A stretch of 64,000 nucleotides of DNA from Dyadobacter diqingensis (GCF_024220585.1 NZ_JAMXKF010000009.1:211213-275212); one strand, 5' to 3'; counted from the first letter of the stretch, positions 8,369 to 16,862 are shown. The notes: a model not told the origin generated them from the letters alone. A program made the numbers and translations.

Positions 8369-8935
8369 TTATAAATCGTTTTTTGCACAGAGACTGTCGA
8401 CACGTTCCGTTAGTTTTTTTAATAATTCAAGCTGTTTTGCCTGCACTTCAAATAGCGTTTTTACTTGCTCTTCCAGCAGAAGATCCATTTTCTGATGCAG
8501 GCTGCGGACTTCCAGTTCCGCTTTCATATTGATCAGATAATCATTTTCAGCCCTGATTCTGTCTTTTTCCTCCTGCCTGTTCTGGCTCATCATAATGATC
8601 GGTGCCTGCATGGCGGCCACACATGAAAGTATCAGATTCATCAGAATAAAGGGATAAGGGTCAAACTGTTCAGCTTTCGGAAGAGTCGAGTTGTAAATGA
8701 TCCAGACGACCAGAATGATACTGAACACGATGATAAATGTCCAGCTCCCGCCAAATCGTGCAACTTTGTCCGAAACGCGCTGGCCTTGTGTTAATATTTC
8801 CTGAGGAGGATGCGCGAGATTATCAATAATAAGTTCTTCTTCCTGAAAAGCCTTGGTTGCAATGCTGTGTAATTTTTTGAGCTGTTCGTTTTGATTGTCA
8901 AGAATATCGTCGACTTCTTTTAATGTTTCAGCCAT
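8369..8935 (-). CDS. DUF1003 inner-membrane protein
   Basis: The 188-residue protein matches DUF1003. A soluble N-terminus with GQRVSDKVARFGGSW leads into two membrane helices (FIIVFSIILVVWIIY and FILMNLILSCVAAMQAPIIMM) that flank the family signature FDPYPFILMNLILS, then MSQNRQEEKDR and a coiled-coil tail (about 135-185). The function of the family is unknown. Its ATG (8935-8933) lies inside a 15-bp perfect hairpin stem, which could restrict translation initiation. It begins 52 bp after the VOC gene and is followed by two genes at short spacing. Confidence 0.9.
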   Translation of the reverse strand: MAETLKEVDDILDNQNEQLKKLHSIATKAFQEEELIIDNLAHPPQEILTQGQRVSDKVARFGGSWTFIIVFSIILVVWIIYNSTLPKAEQFDPYPFILMNLILSCVAAMQAPIIMMSQNRQEEKDRIRAENDYLINMKAELEVRSLHQKMDLLLEEQVKTLFEVQAKQLELLKKLTERVDSLCAKNDL

Positions 8936-8980
8936 CTTTAATTCGAAAGTTTTATTTTAAAAGTACGAATTAAAGATGGC
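8931..8980 (-). promoter_or_regulatory. Hairpin enclosing the DUF1003 start codon
   Basis: GCCATCTTTAATTCG (8931-8945) is the perfect reverse complement of the 15 bases at 8966-8980, with a 20-nt AT-rich loop. In the minus-strand transcript the DUF1003 AUG sits in the 3' arm. The element starts 8 bp after the VOC stop and lacks a U-tract, so a plain terminator is less likely than start-codon occlusion. Confidence 0.55.
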
Positions 8981-8987
8981 TTGTGAA

Positions 8988-9371
8988 TTATTTTACGGAA
9001 GTTATCCACCAAACATTTCCGCAGGGATCTGTTACGCCGCAGCTTCTTCCATAGTCCTGGTCTGCGGGTTCCATGATGCTTATGGCTCCTTCGGAAAGCG
9101 CTTTTTTGTAGGTTTCGTCAGCATTATCTACATAGATAAAAAGGTTGGACGTTTGCGTTTTCCATTGATCGGTGCTGTCGCAAAACATGATCGTGCTATC
9201 ATTGATCCGGATTTCGGAATGCATCACTACGTCGGTGTTGTCGCGCATTCTCGTGAAAGTTACTTCCGCTCCGAAAACGTTTTTTGTGAAATCAATAAAT
9301 TGAGCCGAAGATTTCAGCATCAGATACGGCATAATCGTCTGGTGGCCGTTAGGAATTTTTGCAGTGCTCAT
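8988..9371 (-). CDS. VOC family (PhnB-like) protein
   Basis: The 127-residue protein has the paired beta-alpha-beta-beta-beta layout of glyoxalase/bleomycin-resistance/PhnB-like VOC proteins: TIMPYLMLKSSAQFIDFTKNV, the central SEIRINDSTIMFCDS, and a second half ending in SCGVTDPCGNVWWI. VOC proteins use a metal at a shared site for many reactions, and single-domain PhnB-like members mostly have no known substrate. It follows the AraC regulator by 68 bp on the same strand, so the regulator may control it. Confidence 0.85.
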   Translation of the reverse strand: MSTAKIPNGHQTIMPYLMLKSSAQFIDFTKNVFGAEVTFTRMRDNTDVVMHSEIRINDSTIMFCDSTDQWKTQTSNLFIYVDNADETYKKALSEGAISIMEPADQDYGRSCGVTDPCGNVWWITSVK

Positions 9372-9439
9372 CGTTTTTTGTTTTAAAGTTTATGCAAATC
9401 TATCAAGGCCCGACAGCCGGAAATTGGAAAAACGCGACA

Positions 9440-10249
9440 TTATGCATCTCTGTATTCAACGCCTTCCGCTTTTCCTGAAAAGAAAGATTTTGGGTGCTGA
9501 CCTGAAAATTCTTTGAAATCGTGTATGAAATGGGACTGGTCGTAATAACCGCAGTCATAGGCGATTTCGGTAAGTGATTTTTCCTGATTGCCATACATTT
9601 CCAGCGCGGACTGAAACCGTACAATCCGGGAATATAACTTGGGACTGAAACCTGAAAACGCCTTAAATTTTCGCTCAAACTGCCTTGTTGACAGAAAACT
9701 CTGATCCGCCAGCTGCTGAACATTGGCAAATCCTTTGGTGCGGATGATATAACTGATCGTAGAAAATACGGCGGGTTCTTCGCGATAATTTTGGGTGATC
9801 CGTTTTTCAAGAAAATCGGAAATGATGACCACACGCTCTTCGTTGCTTCTTGCCAGCATCATTTTTTCTTCCAGAAATTTTCCTTCGTCGCCCAACAACG
9901 TTTGTAGATCGGGCATTTCGTTGCTGAGCTCGTCAGAAGGCATTGAAAACAGGAGCGGCAAAGCAAACGGGTAAAGATAAATACCGAAAATGCCGAAGTT
10001 TTCCCGCACAATAAACCGCCGGAAATGTTGGGCCTGGCCGTGGAGCCCGGAATGAAAAGATGTTTCGATTTTATCTTTTGAAAAAATTTCGTCGAAAGGA
10101 GTTTGATAATGAAATATCATTTCAGCGCAGCCGTCTGCCATCACCCGGTGAATGTAGGGTTTATCCGGATTTACGTCGTCTTCCAGTATCCAGAAGGATC
10201 TTACAAAACGCGCCAGTTTTGGAGGTGGCTGTATGGTTAAATATTTCAT
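9440..10249 (-). CDS. AraC family transcriptional regulator
   Basis: The 269-residue protein has an N-terminal sensor region beginning MKYLTIQPPPKLARFVRSFW (typical of the DUF6597-type AraC group) and a C-terminal double helix-turn-helix (residues about 165-262). Visible signatures are FANVQQLADQSFLSTRQFERKF and the AraC hallmark SLTEIAYDCGYYDQSHFIHDF. The ligand is unknown. It is the first gene of a co-directional minus-strand run leading into the VOC and DUF1003 genes. The 424-bp region upstream is shared with the divergent cupin gene. Confidence 0.9.
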   Translation of the reverse strand: MKYLTIQPPPKLARFVRSFWILEDDVNPDKPYIHRVMADGCAEMIFHYQTPFDEIFSKDKIETSFHSGLHGQAQHFRRFIVRENFGIFGIYLYPFALPLLFSMPSDELSNEMPDLQTLLGDEGKFLEEKMMLARSNEERVVIISDFLEKRITQNYREEPAVFSTISYIIRTKGFANVQQLADQSFLSTRQFERKFKAFSGFSPKLYSRIVRFQSALEMYGNQEKSLTEIAYDCGYYDQSHFIHDFKEFSGQHPKSFFSGKAEGVEYRDA

Positions 10250-10673
10250 CGGACAGTGAGCAAACCGTTAACGAAACCATTCAATATTTGCCGGTGAAGA
10301 TACGTTTATTGATCGGTAGCGTGTGTGATTATTGTCATTTTTTTTATTTCGATTTGGGTATAACTTGCAGGGTAATACCGGAGATAGTTGTCTGGAATGC
10401 AAATGATCCTGTAAGGATTATCTCAAATTATTTTGGGTATATTTCCAATTTCCTTTAATACATTTGATGTAGTTTTTAGTGTAACGGTATAAATTTGTCA
10501 ATGAAAAATCATTACAAACGGCACCATAACCGGCCGGTTGTTTTTGAAATATTGATTTTTTAGAACTATTACCCGAATTTGAATTGTTATTTAGAATAAT
10601 TGGTAAGATGGTCGAAAGGCTATAATATAATTTTTCTTACACAGTCGATTACTCATTATACTCAGTTTCTGTC
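10250..10673. other. Long divergent intergenic region, no gene
   Basis: These 424 bp lie between the divergent AraC and cupin-like genes. I see no ORF or RNA gene. A plus-strand TAAATTTG at 10490-10497 matches the TAnnTTTG -7 consensus with a TTG 23 bp upstream, but lies 177 bp before the cupin ATG, so it is only a weak promoter candidate. The region is clearly AT-rich. Confidence 0.5.
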
Positions 10674-11528
10674 ATGAAATTAGTGCCAATAGAAAAACGT
10701 ACCGGACTTACCCGCGAAGAATTTATTGAGAATTATTTAAAACCAAGCCGTCCTGTTGTTTTTACTGATTTAGCAAAAGACTGGCCGGCGATGCAAAAAT
10801 GGACTTTCGAGTGGCTTCGTGAAAACCACGGTCAAATCGATGTTCCTTTGGTTGATAACCACATGCATGATGCGGATAAGTATTTTCAGATCGCCAAAAC
10901 GATGAAGTTTGGCGAGTATCTTTCGTTGATCGAGAAGGGGCCTACGGATTTGAGACTTTTCCTTTTTGATATATTTAAAAAAGCGCCTTCGTTGACAGAC
11001 GATATCCGTTTTCCAACGATCATGGACGGATTTTTAAAGTACTATAAATTTGTATTTTTCGGAGGTGAGGGTTCGATTACCAACCTGCACTATGATATGG
11101 ATTGCTCCAATGTGTTTTTGACGCAGTTCCATACCCGCAAGCAGGTTATTTTGTTCTCTCCTGAGGAAAGCACAAGGCTTTATCAGCATCCTTTTACGGT
11201 AATGAGTAAAGTGGATCCGATCAATCCGGACTACGAACGTTTCCCGGCTATGAAGGGTGCAACAGGTTTTGAAACGACTTTGTTACACGGCGAAACGATT
11301 TTTATTCCTTCGCTTTGGTGGCACTATATCCGGTATGTCGACGGAGGTTTTAGCCTTGCACTGCGGGCGAACAACTCTGTTTTTACGGCTGTTCGCGGTG
11401 GTATGAACCTGGTTCGTCACACTTTTGTGGACAAAGGAATGGCGTCACTTCTGGGGATTGGATGGCAGCATTGGAAAGAGAAAAAAGCAGTGGAAAAAGC
11501 AGAACAGCTTATCGCACAAGAAGCATAA
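10674..11528 (+). CDS. Cupin-like (JmjC-type) protein, putative Fe(II)/2-oxoglutarate oxygenase
   Basis: The 284-residue protein begins with the cupin_8/JmjC entry region (REEFIENYLKPSRPVVFTDL and WPAMQKWTFEWLRENHG). It shows a facial-triad pattern: HYD in ITNLHYDMDCSN (about residues 139-141), and a distal His in the IFIPSLWWHYI segment. A lysine in FHTRKQVILFSP fits 2-oxoglutarate binding. Family members hydroxylate proteins or small molecules; the target is unknown. The C-terminal residues 235-284 are a charged helical tail. It stands alone, followed by a hairpin at 11541-11576. Confidence 0.82.
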   Translation: MKLVPIEKRTGLTREEFIENYLKPSRPVVFTDLAKDWPAMQKWTFEWLRENHGQIDVPLVDNHMHDADKYFQIAKTMKFGEYLSLIEKGPTDLRLFLFDIFKKAPSLTDDIRFPTIMDGFLKYYKFVFFGGEGSITNLHYDMDCSNVFLTQFHTRKQVILFSPEESTRLYQHPFTVMSKVDPINPDYERFPAMKGATGFETTLLHGETIFIPSLWWHYIRYVDGGFSLALRANNSVFTAVRGGMNLVRHTFVDKGMASLLGIGWQHWKEKKAVEKAEQLIAQEA

Positions 11529-11540
11529 AAGGAATTCCGA

Positions 11541-11576
11541 CGCATTCCAAAGAAACTATTTTATCTTTGGAATGCG
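11541..11576 (+). terminator. Hairpin between cupin gene and uvrB (no U-tract)
   Basis: Arms CGCATTCCAAAGA (11541-11553) and TCTTTGGAATGCG (11564-11576) are perfect over 13 bp with a 10-nt loop. No T-run follows, so it is a weak terminator or an mRNA 3'-end stabiliser. A TATCTTTG at 11562-11569 overlaps the second arm and could be the uvrB -7 element. Confidence 0.45.
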
Positions 11577-11606
11577 TTATGAATTGTATTCCTTTTATGT
11601 TTAGCT

Positions 11607-13625
11607 ATGAATTTTGAACTCATTTCAGATTACCAGCCTACGGGGGATCAGCCTGAGGCAATCAGACAACTTTTACAGGGAATTGCAGCAGGCGAACCGG
11701 CTCAGACCTTACTTGGGGTAACGGGCTCCGGAAAGACTTTTACAGTCGCCAACGTTGTGTCGGAAATAAACCGGCCTACCTTGGTGCTGAGCCATAACAA
11801 AACACTGGCAGCCCAGCTATACGGTGAATTCAAGCAATTTTTTCCCAATAACGCGGTTGAATATTTCATCAGTTACTACGACTACTATCAGCCGGAAGCG
11901 TTTATTTCCAGTACCAATACTTACATAGAAAAGGACCTGATGATCAATCAGGAAATTGAAAAGCTCAGGCTTCATACGGTGTCCTCGCTCATGAGCGGGC
12001 GTAGGGATGTGCTTGTGGTGGCCTCGGTTTCCTGTATTTATGGCGCGGGAAATCCTAATGAATATAAGAAAAGCATTGTTCGGGCCGCGGTAGGGGATAT
12101 TGTGAGCCGGAATCAGTTTTTGTTCCGTCTGGTAGAAATTCTTTACAGCCGTACCGAGGTTGAATTTAGCCGTGGAACGTTCAGGGTAAAAGGTGATACG
12201 GTTGATATATTTCCGGGTTATGCGGATTTTGCCTACCGGATTATCTTTTTCGGGGATGAGATTGAGGAAATTCAACGCATAGAGCCGGAAAGCGGAAAGA
12301 AGATTTCTTCTGATAAAATCATAGCAATTTTTCCTGCGAATCTATTTGTGACCGGGCGAGATGTTCTTACACAGTCCATGAAGGAAATTCAGGATGATCT
12401 GGTAAAACAAATTAACTATTTTACCAGCAATGGAAGATTGTCCGAAGCGGAAAGAGTTAAAGAACGTACGGAATTTGATATGGAAATGATGCGCGAACTA
12501 GGATACTGTTCGGGCATTGAAAACTATTCACGATATTTTGACAGACGTATACCGGGGCAGCGACCATTTTGTTTGCTGGATTATTTCCCCGAAGATTTTT
12601 TGATGGTTGTGGACGAAAGTCACGCTACCATGCCTCAGATTAAAGCGATGTGGGGCGGTGACAGGTCGAGAAAAGAGGCGCTTGTGGAGTATGGTTTCCG
12701 CTTGCCGTCTGCTTTGGATAACCGCCCGCTAACATTCCAGGAGTTTGAAGATCTTACGCCGCAGACGATTTATGTGAGCGCGACACCAGCGGACTATGAA
12801 CTTCGCCGTTCGGATGGTATCGTGGTTGAACAGATTATCCGCCCGACAGGATTGCTTGATCCTGAAATAGAAGTGCGTCCGAGTCTCAACCAGATTGATG
12901 ATTTACTTGAAGAAATAAACATACGAATCAAGCAGGGCGACCGGGTTTTGATCACAACGCTAACGAAGCGTATGGCAGAGGAGTTGAGCAAATACCTGGA
13001 CCGGGTTGGTATCAAATGCCGGTATATTCACTCGGAGGTAAAGTCGCTGGATCGGGTTGAGATTCTGCGTGAACTGCGCCTGGGTATTTTTGATGTACTG
13101 GTGGGTGTAAACTTGTTGAGGGAAGGTTTGGATTTACCGGAAGTATCGCTGGTGGCGATCATGGATGCGGACAAAGAAGGATTTTTGAGAGATATCCGTT
13201 CATTGATTCAAACGATCGGACGGGCAGCCCGTAATGAAAATGGCAAAGTGTTAATGTATGCTGATGTCATAACCGGTTCAATGGAAACTGCGATCAGTGA
13301 AACCAATCGGAGACGGAGTATTCAGCTTGCCTATAACGAGGAGCATGGAATTACGCCAAAAACAATTCTGAAATCGAAAGAGGCCATTATGACCCAAACC
13401 TCGGTTGCTGATTCGAAACCAAGGAAAATATATGTTGAGCCATCCGAAATACGCATTGCTGCTGATCCGGTGGTGCAGTACATGGGTAAAAATGATCTTC
13501 AAAAACTGATTATTGAAACCCAGAAGAAAATGGAAAGTGCAGCAAAAGATATGGACTTTCTGGAAGCGGCAAGGCTAAGAGACGAGTTGCTGCAATTGAA
13601 AGAGCGGGTTAAGGAGAAGGCTTAG
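11607..13625 (+). CDS. uvrB: UvrABC system protein B (excinuclease subunit, DNA helicase-like)
   Basis: The 672-residue protein has standard UvrB length and motifs: Walker A GVTGSGKT (residues 37-44), the beta-hairpin region SYYDYYQPEAF that clamps DNA, the DE-box motif VVDESHATMPQ, helicase motifs in the second RecA-like lobe (DVLVGVNLLREGLDLPEVSL, QTIGRAARN), and a C-terminal UVR motif (about 630-665, MDFLEAARLRDELLQL) that binds UvrC. UvrB receives damaged DNA from UvrA and loads UvrC in nucleotide-excision repair. No uvrA or uvrC lies nearby. Transcription ends at the hairpin at 13641-13691. Confidence 0.99.
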   Translation: MNFELISDYQPTGDQPEAIRQLLQGIAAGEPAQTLLGVTGSGKTFTVANVVSEINRPTLVLSHNKTLAAQLYGEFKQFFPNNAVEYFISYYDYYQPEAFISSTNTYIEKDLMINQEIEKLRLHTVSSLMSGRRDVLVVASVSCIYGAGNPNEYKKSIVRAAVGDIVSRNQFLFRLVEILYSRTEVEFSRGTFRVKGDTVDIFPGYADFAYRIIFFGDEIEEIQRIEPESGKKISSDKIIAIFPANLFVTGRDVLTQSMKEIQDDLVKQINYFTSNGRLSEAERVKERTEFDMEMMRELGYCSGIENYSRYFDRRIPGQRPFCLLDYFPEDFLMVVDESHATMPQIKAMWGGDRSRKEALVEYGFRLPSALDNRPLTFQEFEDLTPQTIYVSATPADYELRRSDGIVVEQIIRPTGLLDPEIEVRPSLNQIDDLLEEINIRIKQGDRVLITTLTKRMAEELSKYLDRVGIKCRYIHSEVKSLDRVEILRELRLGIFDVLVGVNLLREGLDLPEVSLVAIMDADKEGFLRDIRSLIQTIGRAARNENGKVLMYADVITGSMETAISETNRRRSIQLAYNEEHGITPKTILKSKEAIMTQTSVADSKPRKIYVEPSEIRIAADPVVQYMGKNDLQKLIIETQKKMESAAKDMDFLEAARLRDELLQLKERVKEKA

Positions 13626-13640
13626 GTATTTAAATTTTGA

Positions 13641-13691
13641 TTTTTTCTACAAGTATTTCGGTGCTTTGCACCTGAATACCTGTAGAAAAAA
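13641..13691. terminator. Bidirectional terminator between uvrB and the deoxynucleotidase
   Basis: Arms at 13642-13663 and 13669-13690 pair over about 22 positions with two or three mismatches around a CTTTG loop. The outer ends are T5 and A5, giving a U-tract to transcripts from either side of these convergent genes. Confidence 0.85.
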
Positions 13692-13694
13692 TGG

Positions 13695-14234
13695 CTAAAC
13701 AACCCCAACATGCTCCCGCAATAAATTAACCGCCTCAGCCCAGTTGTTAACCCTTGTATGTTTGGTGACATTGATATTATGTCCGGCAGTGAAAAGAATC
13801 GGCATCCCTTTATGGAAGTCGAGGTTTTTTAAATGGTCATCAATCAGGAAATCTGTGCCAATCACACTTTTGTCTCCACAGAAAATGATGTTTCTCCATG
13901 TAATAAAAGGAAAATGCTCGGCCAGCCAATTGTATTTTTCGGGCAATGAATTCGGGAATTCCATGGCTGCCGAAACGATATAAACTTCAAAATCCTCCTG
14001 CAATTCTTTCAGAGCTTCAATGGCTCCTTCAATGACAGGCGCGTTGCGGAAAAAGCCAGGTTTGTAAATAAGGCTTCGCGCGGCGGCAGGATCAGGAAAT
14101 GCAAAATCCTCTGGTTTTCCCAATAATTCCTCCTTCTCAACCCGAATACCATATTCCTGCTCATATAACTTAATCCAGTTTGTCTCAATATCGGCGATGA
14201 CATTGTCCATGTCAATGGCTACTGTTTTTTTCAT
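13695..14234 (-). CDS. 5'(3')-deoxyribonucleotidase-like HAD phosphatase (NT5C family)
   Basis: The protein of about 179 residues starts MKKTVAIDMDNVIADIETNW. The DMDNV segment is HAD motif I (Asp8 nucleophile, Asp10 acid/base); EVYIVSAAM gives motif II, and FLIDDHLKNLDFHKG gives the motif IV acidic pair. NT5C-type enzymes dephosphorylate pyrimidine deoxynucleoside monophosphates in the cytosol. An upstream in-frame Met at 14309 exists, but it would overlap the predicted -7 element at 14307-14314, so the Met at 14234 is preferred. It is divergent from the DeoR regulator. Confidence 0.85.
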   Translation of the reverse strand: MKKTVAIDMDNVIADIETNWIKLYEQEYGIRVEKEELLGKPEDFAFPDPAAARSLIYKPGFFRNAPVIEGAIEALKELQEDFEVYIVSAAMEFPNSLPEKYNWLAEHFPFITWRNIIFCGDKSVIGTDFLIDDHLKNLDFHKGMPILFTAGHNINVTKHTRVNNWAEAVNLLREHVGVV

Positions 14235-14279
14235 GGGTATGTTTTTTGTTAAATTTTTGATCAAAGAATGAAACAATAT

Positions 14280-14370
14280 GTTGCTATTATTTGCAATTTT
14301 GTGCTGCAAATGTAAGTATATATTGCAATAATTTGCAGTATTAAATCAAAATTAATATTTATATTTGCAA
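14280..14370. promoter_or_regulatory. Divergent promoters and repeated TTTGCA sites
   Basis: Between the nucleotidase and the DeoR gene the motif ATTTGCA or its complement recurs at about 14289, 14304, 14331 and 14363, often as ATTATTTGCAA or GCAATAATTTGCA, making imperfect inverted pairs. A minus-strand TACATTTG lies at 14314-14307 and a plus-strand TATATTTG at 14360-14367, both matching TAnnTTTG. The repeats overlap both -7 elements, as expected for operators of the adjacent regulator. Confidence 0.5.
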
Positions 14371-14388
14371 AAAGCTGAACGAATAACG

Positions 14389-15138
14389 ATGTTAAAAGAG
14401 GAACGGTTTCAGGTTATACTGAATCAATTGGGACAGGACCAAAAGGTACTTTTGTCCGGTTTAAGTGATATTTTAAAGGTTTCGGAAGATACGGTAAGAA
14501 GGGACATCAAGGAACTGGCAGATCAGGGATTGTTAAAATCTGTGCGGGGGGGAGCTGTGCCACATGCGCCAGGCCCGCATAATTTTAAAGACCGGGTAGA
14601 ATATGGCAATGACCAAAAAAAAGTGATTGCCAATAAGGCGTTAAGATTTTTAAAGGATGGACAAGTTGTCATTTTTGATGGTGGAACCTCTGCGATGCTG
14701 ATCGCGCAGGCTTTGCCCAAAGACATTCGATTGACGGTCGTTACCAATAGTTTTCCTATCGCCAGTATTTTAGAAGAGCATGATAAGGTGGAAGTGTTGT
14801 TTGCGGGCGGACGGCTTTTAAAAAGTTCGTTCGTAACGATCGGGCATGAGACGATTCAGTATTTCAAAAAATTCAGGGCCGATATATGTTTTTTTGGAAT
14901 TTGCAGTATCCACTCGGAGCTGGGAGTGACCGGCCCGGACTACGAGGAAAGTGAAGTCAAAAGAGCGATGGTTGAATCTTCGAGAGAGGTTATTGCACTC
15001 TCAACAATAGAAAAACTTGGTACCGCGGAGGCTTATTATATTTGTCCGACCAATCAGTTAACGACAATTGTAACCGATCAGCCGGACGATATGAGTGACT
15101 TTAACATCTACAAGGAAATGGGGATCAGAATGGTTTGA
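14389..15138 (+). CDS. DeoR/GlpR family transcriptional regulator
   Basis: The protein of about 249 residues begins MLKEERFQVILNQLGQDQKV, the usual DeoR N-terminus, with a winged helix (LSDILKVSEDTVRRDIKELAD, residues about 25-46). The C-terminal DeoR sugar-phosphate sensor domain shows the IFDGGTSAMLIAQAL phosphate-loop region, TVVTNSFPIASIL, and the FFGICSIHSELGVTGPDYEESEVKRAM segment. An earlier in-frame Met at 14365 is rejected because it falls in the -7 element. The family senses phosphorylated sugars or nucleosides. Here the divergent nucleotidase and the shared operator-like repeats suggest nucleotide or deoxyribose metabolism. Confidence 0.9.
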   Translation: MLKEERFQVILNQLGQDQKVLLSGLSDILKVSEDTVRRDIKELADQGLLKSVRGGAVPHAPGPHNFKDRVEYGNDQKKVIANKALRFLKDGQVVIFDGGTSAMLIAQALPKDIRLTVVTNSFPIASILEEHDKVEVLFAGGRLLKSSFVTIGHETIQYFKKFRADICFFGICSIHSELGVTGPDYEESEVKRAMVESSREVIALSTIEKLGTAEAYYICPTNQLTTIVTDQPDDMSDFNIYKEMGIRMV

Positions 15139-15140
15139 TG

Positions 15141-15296
15141 CTATTCCTGATCTTCGGATGTCTGCTCGATTTTGGTGAAAGTGTCATCCATCGTTTTTGT
15201 TTCCTGATTTAAAACATTGGCAAAACCCAGCATGTAGGCAATGGTTAAATACCTGACCCACTTGATGGTCCGGAGAATTATTTTACTAATTTTCAT
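15141..15296 (-). CDS. Small hypothetical protein
   Basis: A frame of about 51 codons starts MKISKIILRTIKWVRYLTIA and ends in an acidic tail (KTMDDTFTKIEQTSEDQE). The first 30 residues are basic and hydrophobic and could form one membrane helix (YLTIAYMLGFANVL). It ends 2 bp from the stop of the convergent DeoR gene. I recognise no family. The basic-helix/acidic-tail pattern and lack of overlap with other genes make it plausible but unproven. A longer start at 15323 is also possible. Confidence 0.4.
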   Translation of the reverse strand: MKISKIILRTIKWVRYLTIAYMLGFANVLNQETKTMDDTFTKIEQTSEDQE

Positions 15297-15421
15297 GATT
15301 CCTGAGTTGACTAAATAAAACATACGGAAAGCCCGTCTCCGTCTACAATAGGATAGGGTAAACCGTTTTACCGGAATTTCGGATAAAGAATGTTTAGATA
15401 ATGGACAGATGGATTGTCCGC

Positions 15422-15805
15422 TCAGGAGATAGCGTCATCGTCGCCGGAACATAAAGTTCTGTGCTGAAAATGGATAATTGTATGCTGAGGTAAAAATGAA
15501 GAGATTGCTGCTTGTCTAGTAAAAGCAACTTTGACCAGACTATTCAGGGTTCTGGATAAGGTATTTATTTTAAGAGATTGTGTGCTGTGGTTTTGGAACG
15601 TTATGCGTTTTTGAGAAGAAACAGGATATTCGGTAATGTGTTTTGTGTTCCCAAAAATTCTTGTGTCCCGATGGACAAACTCAACAGCGAAAAGTTTACC
15701 GATTGACGGGCTTTCCTGAAAATAAGAAAATCCGGTTGACAGCAACAGGAAAAACAACCAATGAAGCATCGGTGTTTTAAATCTGGTCTGTTGGATGGAT
15801 CTCAT
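15422..15805 (-). CDS. Hypothetical exported or membrane-anchored protein
   Basis: A frame of about 127 codons (start MRSIQQTRFKTPMLHW; the longer start is at 15811) has one hydrophobic segment LHWLFFLLLSTGFSYF near the N-terminus, then a Ser/Thr/His-rich body. No family or motif is recognised. It fills an otherwise empty stretch between the small ORF at 15.2 kb and the SDR gene and does not shadow another gene, which is the main reason to list it. Confidence 0.35.
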   Translation of the reverse strand: MRSIQQTRFKTPMLHWLFFLLLSTGFSYFQESPSIGKLFAVEFVHRDTRIFGNTKHITEYPVSSQKRITFQNHSTQSLKINTLSRTLNSLVKVAFTRQAAISSFLPQHTIIHFQHRTLCSGDDDAIS

Positions 15806-15859
15806 AGTCAATTCGTTATTTTATAGCAAGATACGCCAATTTACTATTAGTTTCAATTT

Positions 15860-16639
15860 TTACCTCGGTCCCATTCTTATGGCACCGTCCAAACGAATCA
15901 CCTCGCCGTTTAACATCGGATTTTCTACGATTGATTTGGCCAGCAAAGCATATTCCGAAGGCCGTCCAAGGCGTGAAGGAAAAGGAACCTGCTGTCCCAA
16001 AGATAATCTGGCTTCTTCCGGCAAATCCATCAATAGAGGCGTTTCAAATAGTCCTGGTGCGATGGTCATAACCCGGATTCCTGTTTTGGCGAATTCACGT
16101 GCTATGGGTAGTGTCATGCTTACAATTCCGCCTTTACTTGCCGCATAAGCTGCCTGCCCGATTTGTCCGTCGTAAGCCGCAACCGAAGCTGTGTTAATGA
16201 TGACACCACGTTCGCCTTCTTCATTAGGGTTGTTTTTCTCCATTGCAAAACCTGCAAGTCGTATCACATTAAAAGTCCCGATCAGGTTTACACGGATTGT
16301 TTTTTCAAAAATATTCAATGCATGCGGGCCATAAACGCCGTCAACTTTTCCAATGGTTTTACGCGCCAGGGCAATACCGGCGCAATTCACGGCGATCTGG
16401 ATTGAGCCAAATGTTTCCAACCCAGCACTAAGCGCCAGCCTCACATCGACATCATCGGAAACATTTGTTTTGAAGAATCTCAGTTGACCGGAAAACTCCT
16501 TTTCAAGTGCTTTTCCGGAAATTTCATTTAGATCAAGGATAATCACCCGCGCACCATGCGACAGGAATAAACGTGCAGTGGCTTCGCCAAGGCCCGAAGC
16601 ACCGCCGGTGATGAGCGCTGTGGAGTTTTGTAATTGCAT
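15860..16639 (-). CDS. SDR family oxidoreductase, 3-hydroxyacyl-CoA dehydrogenase type II-like
   Basis: The 259-residue classical SDR has a Rossmann glycine motif TGGASGLG (about 11-18), an acidic residue ending beta-2 (VIILDLNE) that favours NAD(H), NCAG, and the catalytic Ser...Tyr-x3-Lys (NTASVAAYDG, then YAASKGG). The layout with a charged insert (KNNPNEEGERGVIINTASV) and the C-terminal LLMDLPEEARLSLGQQVPFPSRLGRPSEYA resembles the HSD10/type II 3-hydroxyacyl-CoA dehydrogenase group, which oxidises 3-hydroxyacyl-CoA in fatty-acid or branched-chain degradation. No other beta-oxidation gene lies near it. Confidence 0.85.
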   Translation of the reverse strand: MQLQNSTALITGGASGLGEATARLFLSHGARVIILDLNEISGKALEKEFSGQLRFFKTNVSDDVDVRLALSAGLETFGSIQIAVNCAGIALARKTIGKVDGVYGPHALNIFEKTIRVNLIGTFNVIRLAGFAMEKNNPNEEGERGVIINTASVAAYDGQIGQAAYAASKGGIVSMTLPIAREFAKTGIRVMTIAPGLFETPLLMDLPEEARLSLGQQVPFPSRLGRPSEYALLAKSIVENPMLNGEVIRLDGAIRMGPR

Positions 16640-16665
16640 GAAGTGTCGACGCTAATTATAATGAA

Positions 16666-16851
16666 TCACTTATCACTTCGAACTCTATTTAATATATGGT
16701 CAGGAATTGGATGCTTTTCTAAAAACGCGCGGGCTTCATCGTTTTTCCTCTGAGCCGCAGGAGATACCGGCATATTATCTAAAGATTTATCAACGTAGAT
16801 TCCTCCATAAACTGGTTTTTTATCAACAACTTTTGATTCTAATGATTTCAT
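16666..16851 (-). CDS. Small partner protein of the DUF6934-like gene
   Basis: The 61-residue, charged, cytosolic protein has the segments KPVYGGIYVDKSL and SPAAQRKNDEARAFLEKHPIP. It starts 11 bp after the stop of the DUF6934-like gene and is clearly co-transcribed with it. I recall small proteins of this kind next to DUF6934 genes in Bacteroidota, but not a proven function. The pair has the size and layout of a toxin-antitoxin module, which is only an inference. Confidence 0.65.
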   Translation of the reverse strand: MKSLESKVVDKKPVYGGIYVDKSLDNMPVSPAAQRKNDEARAFLEKHPIPDHILNRVRSDK

Positions 16852-16862
16852 ATCTAGCTAGT

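Noticed and set aside
11817..12275. 152-codon minus-strand ORF
   Set aside because: Shadow inside uvrB.
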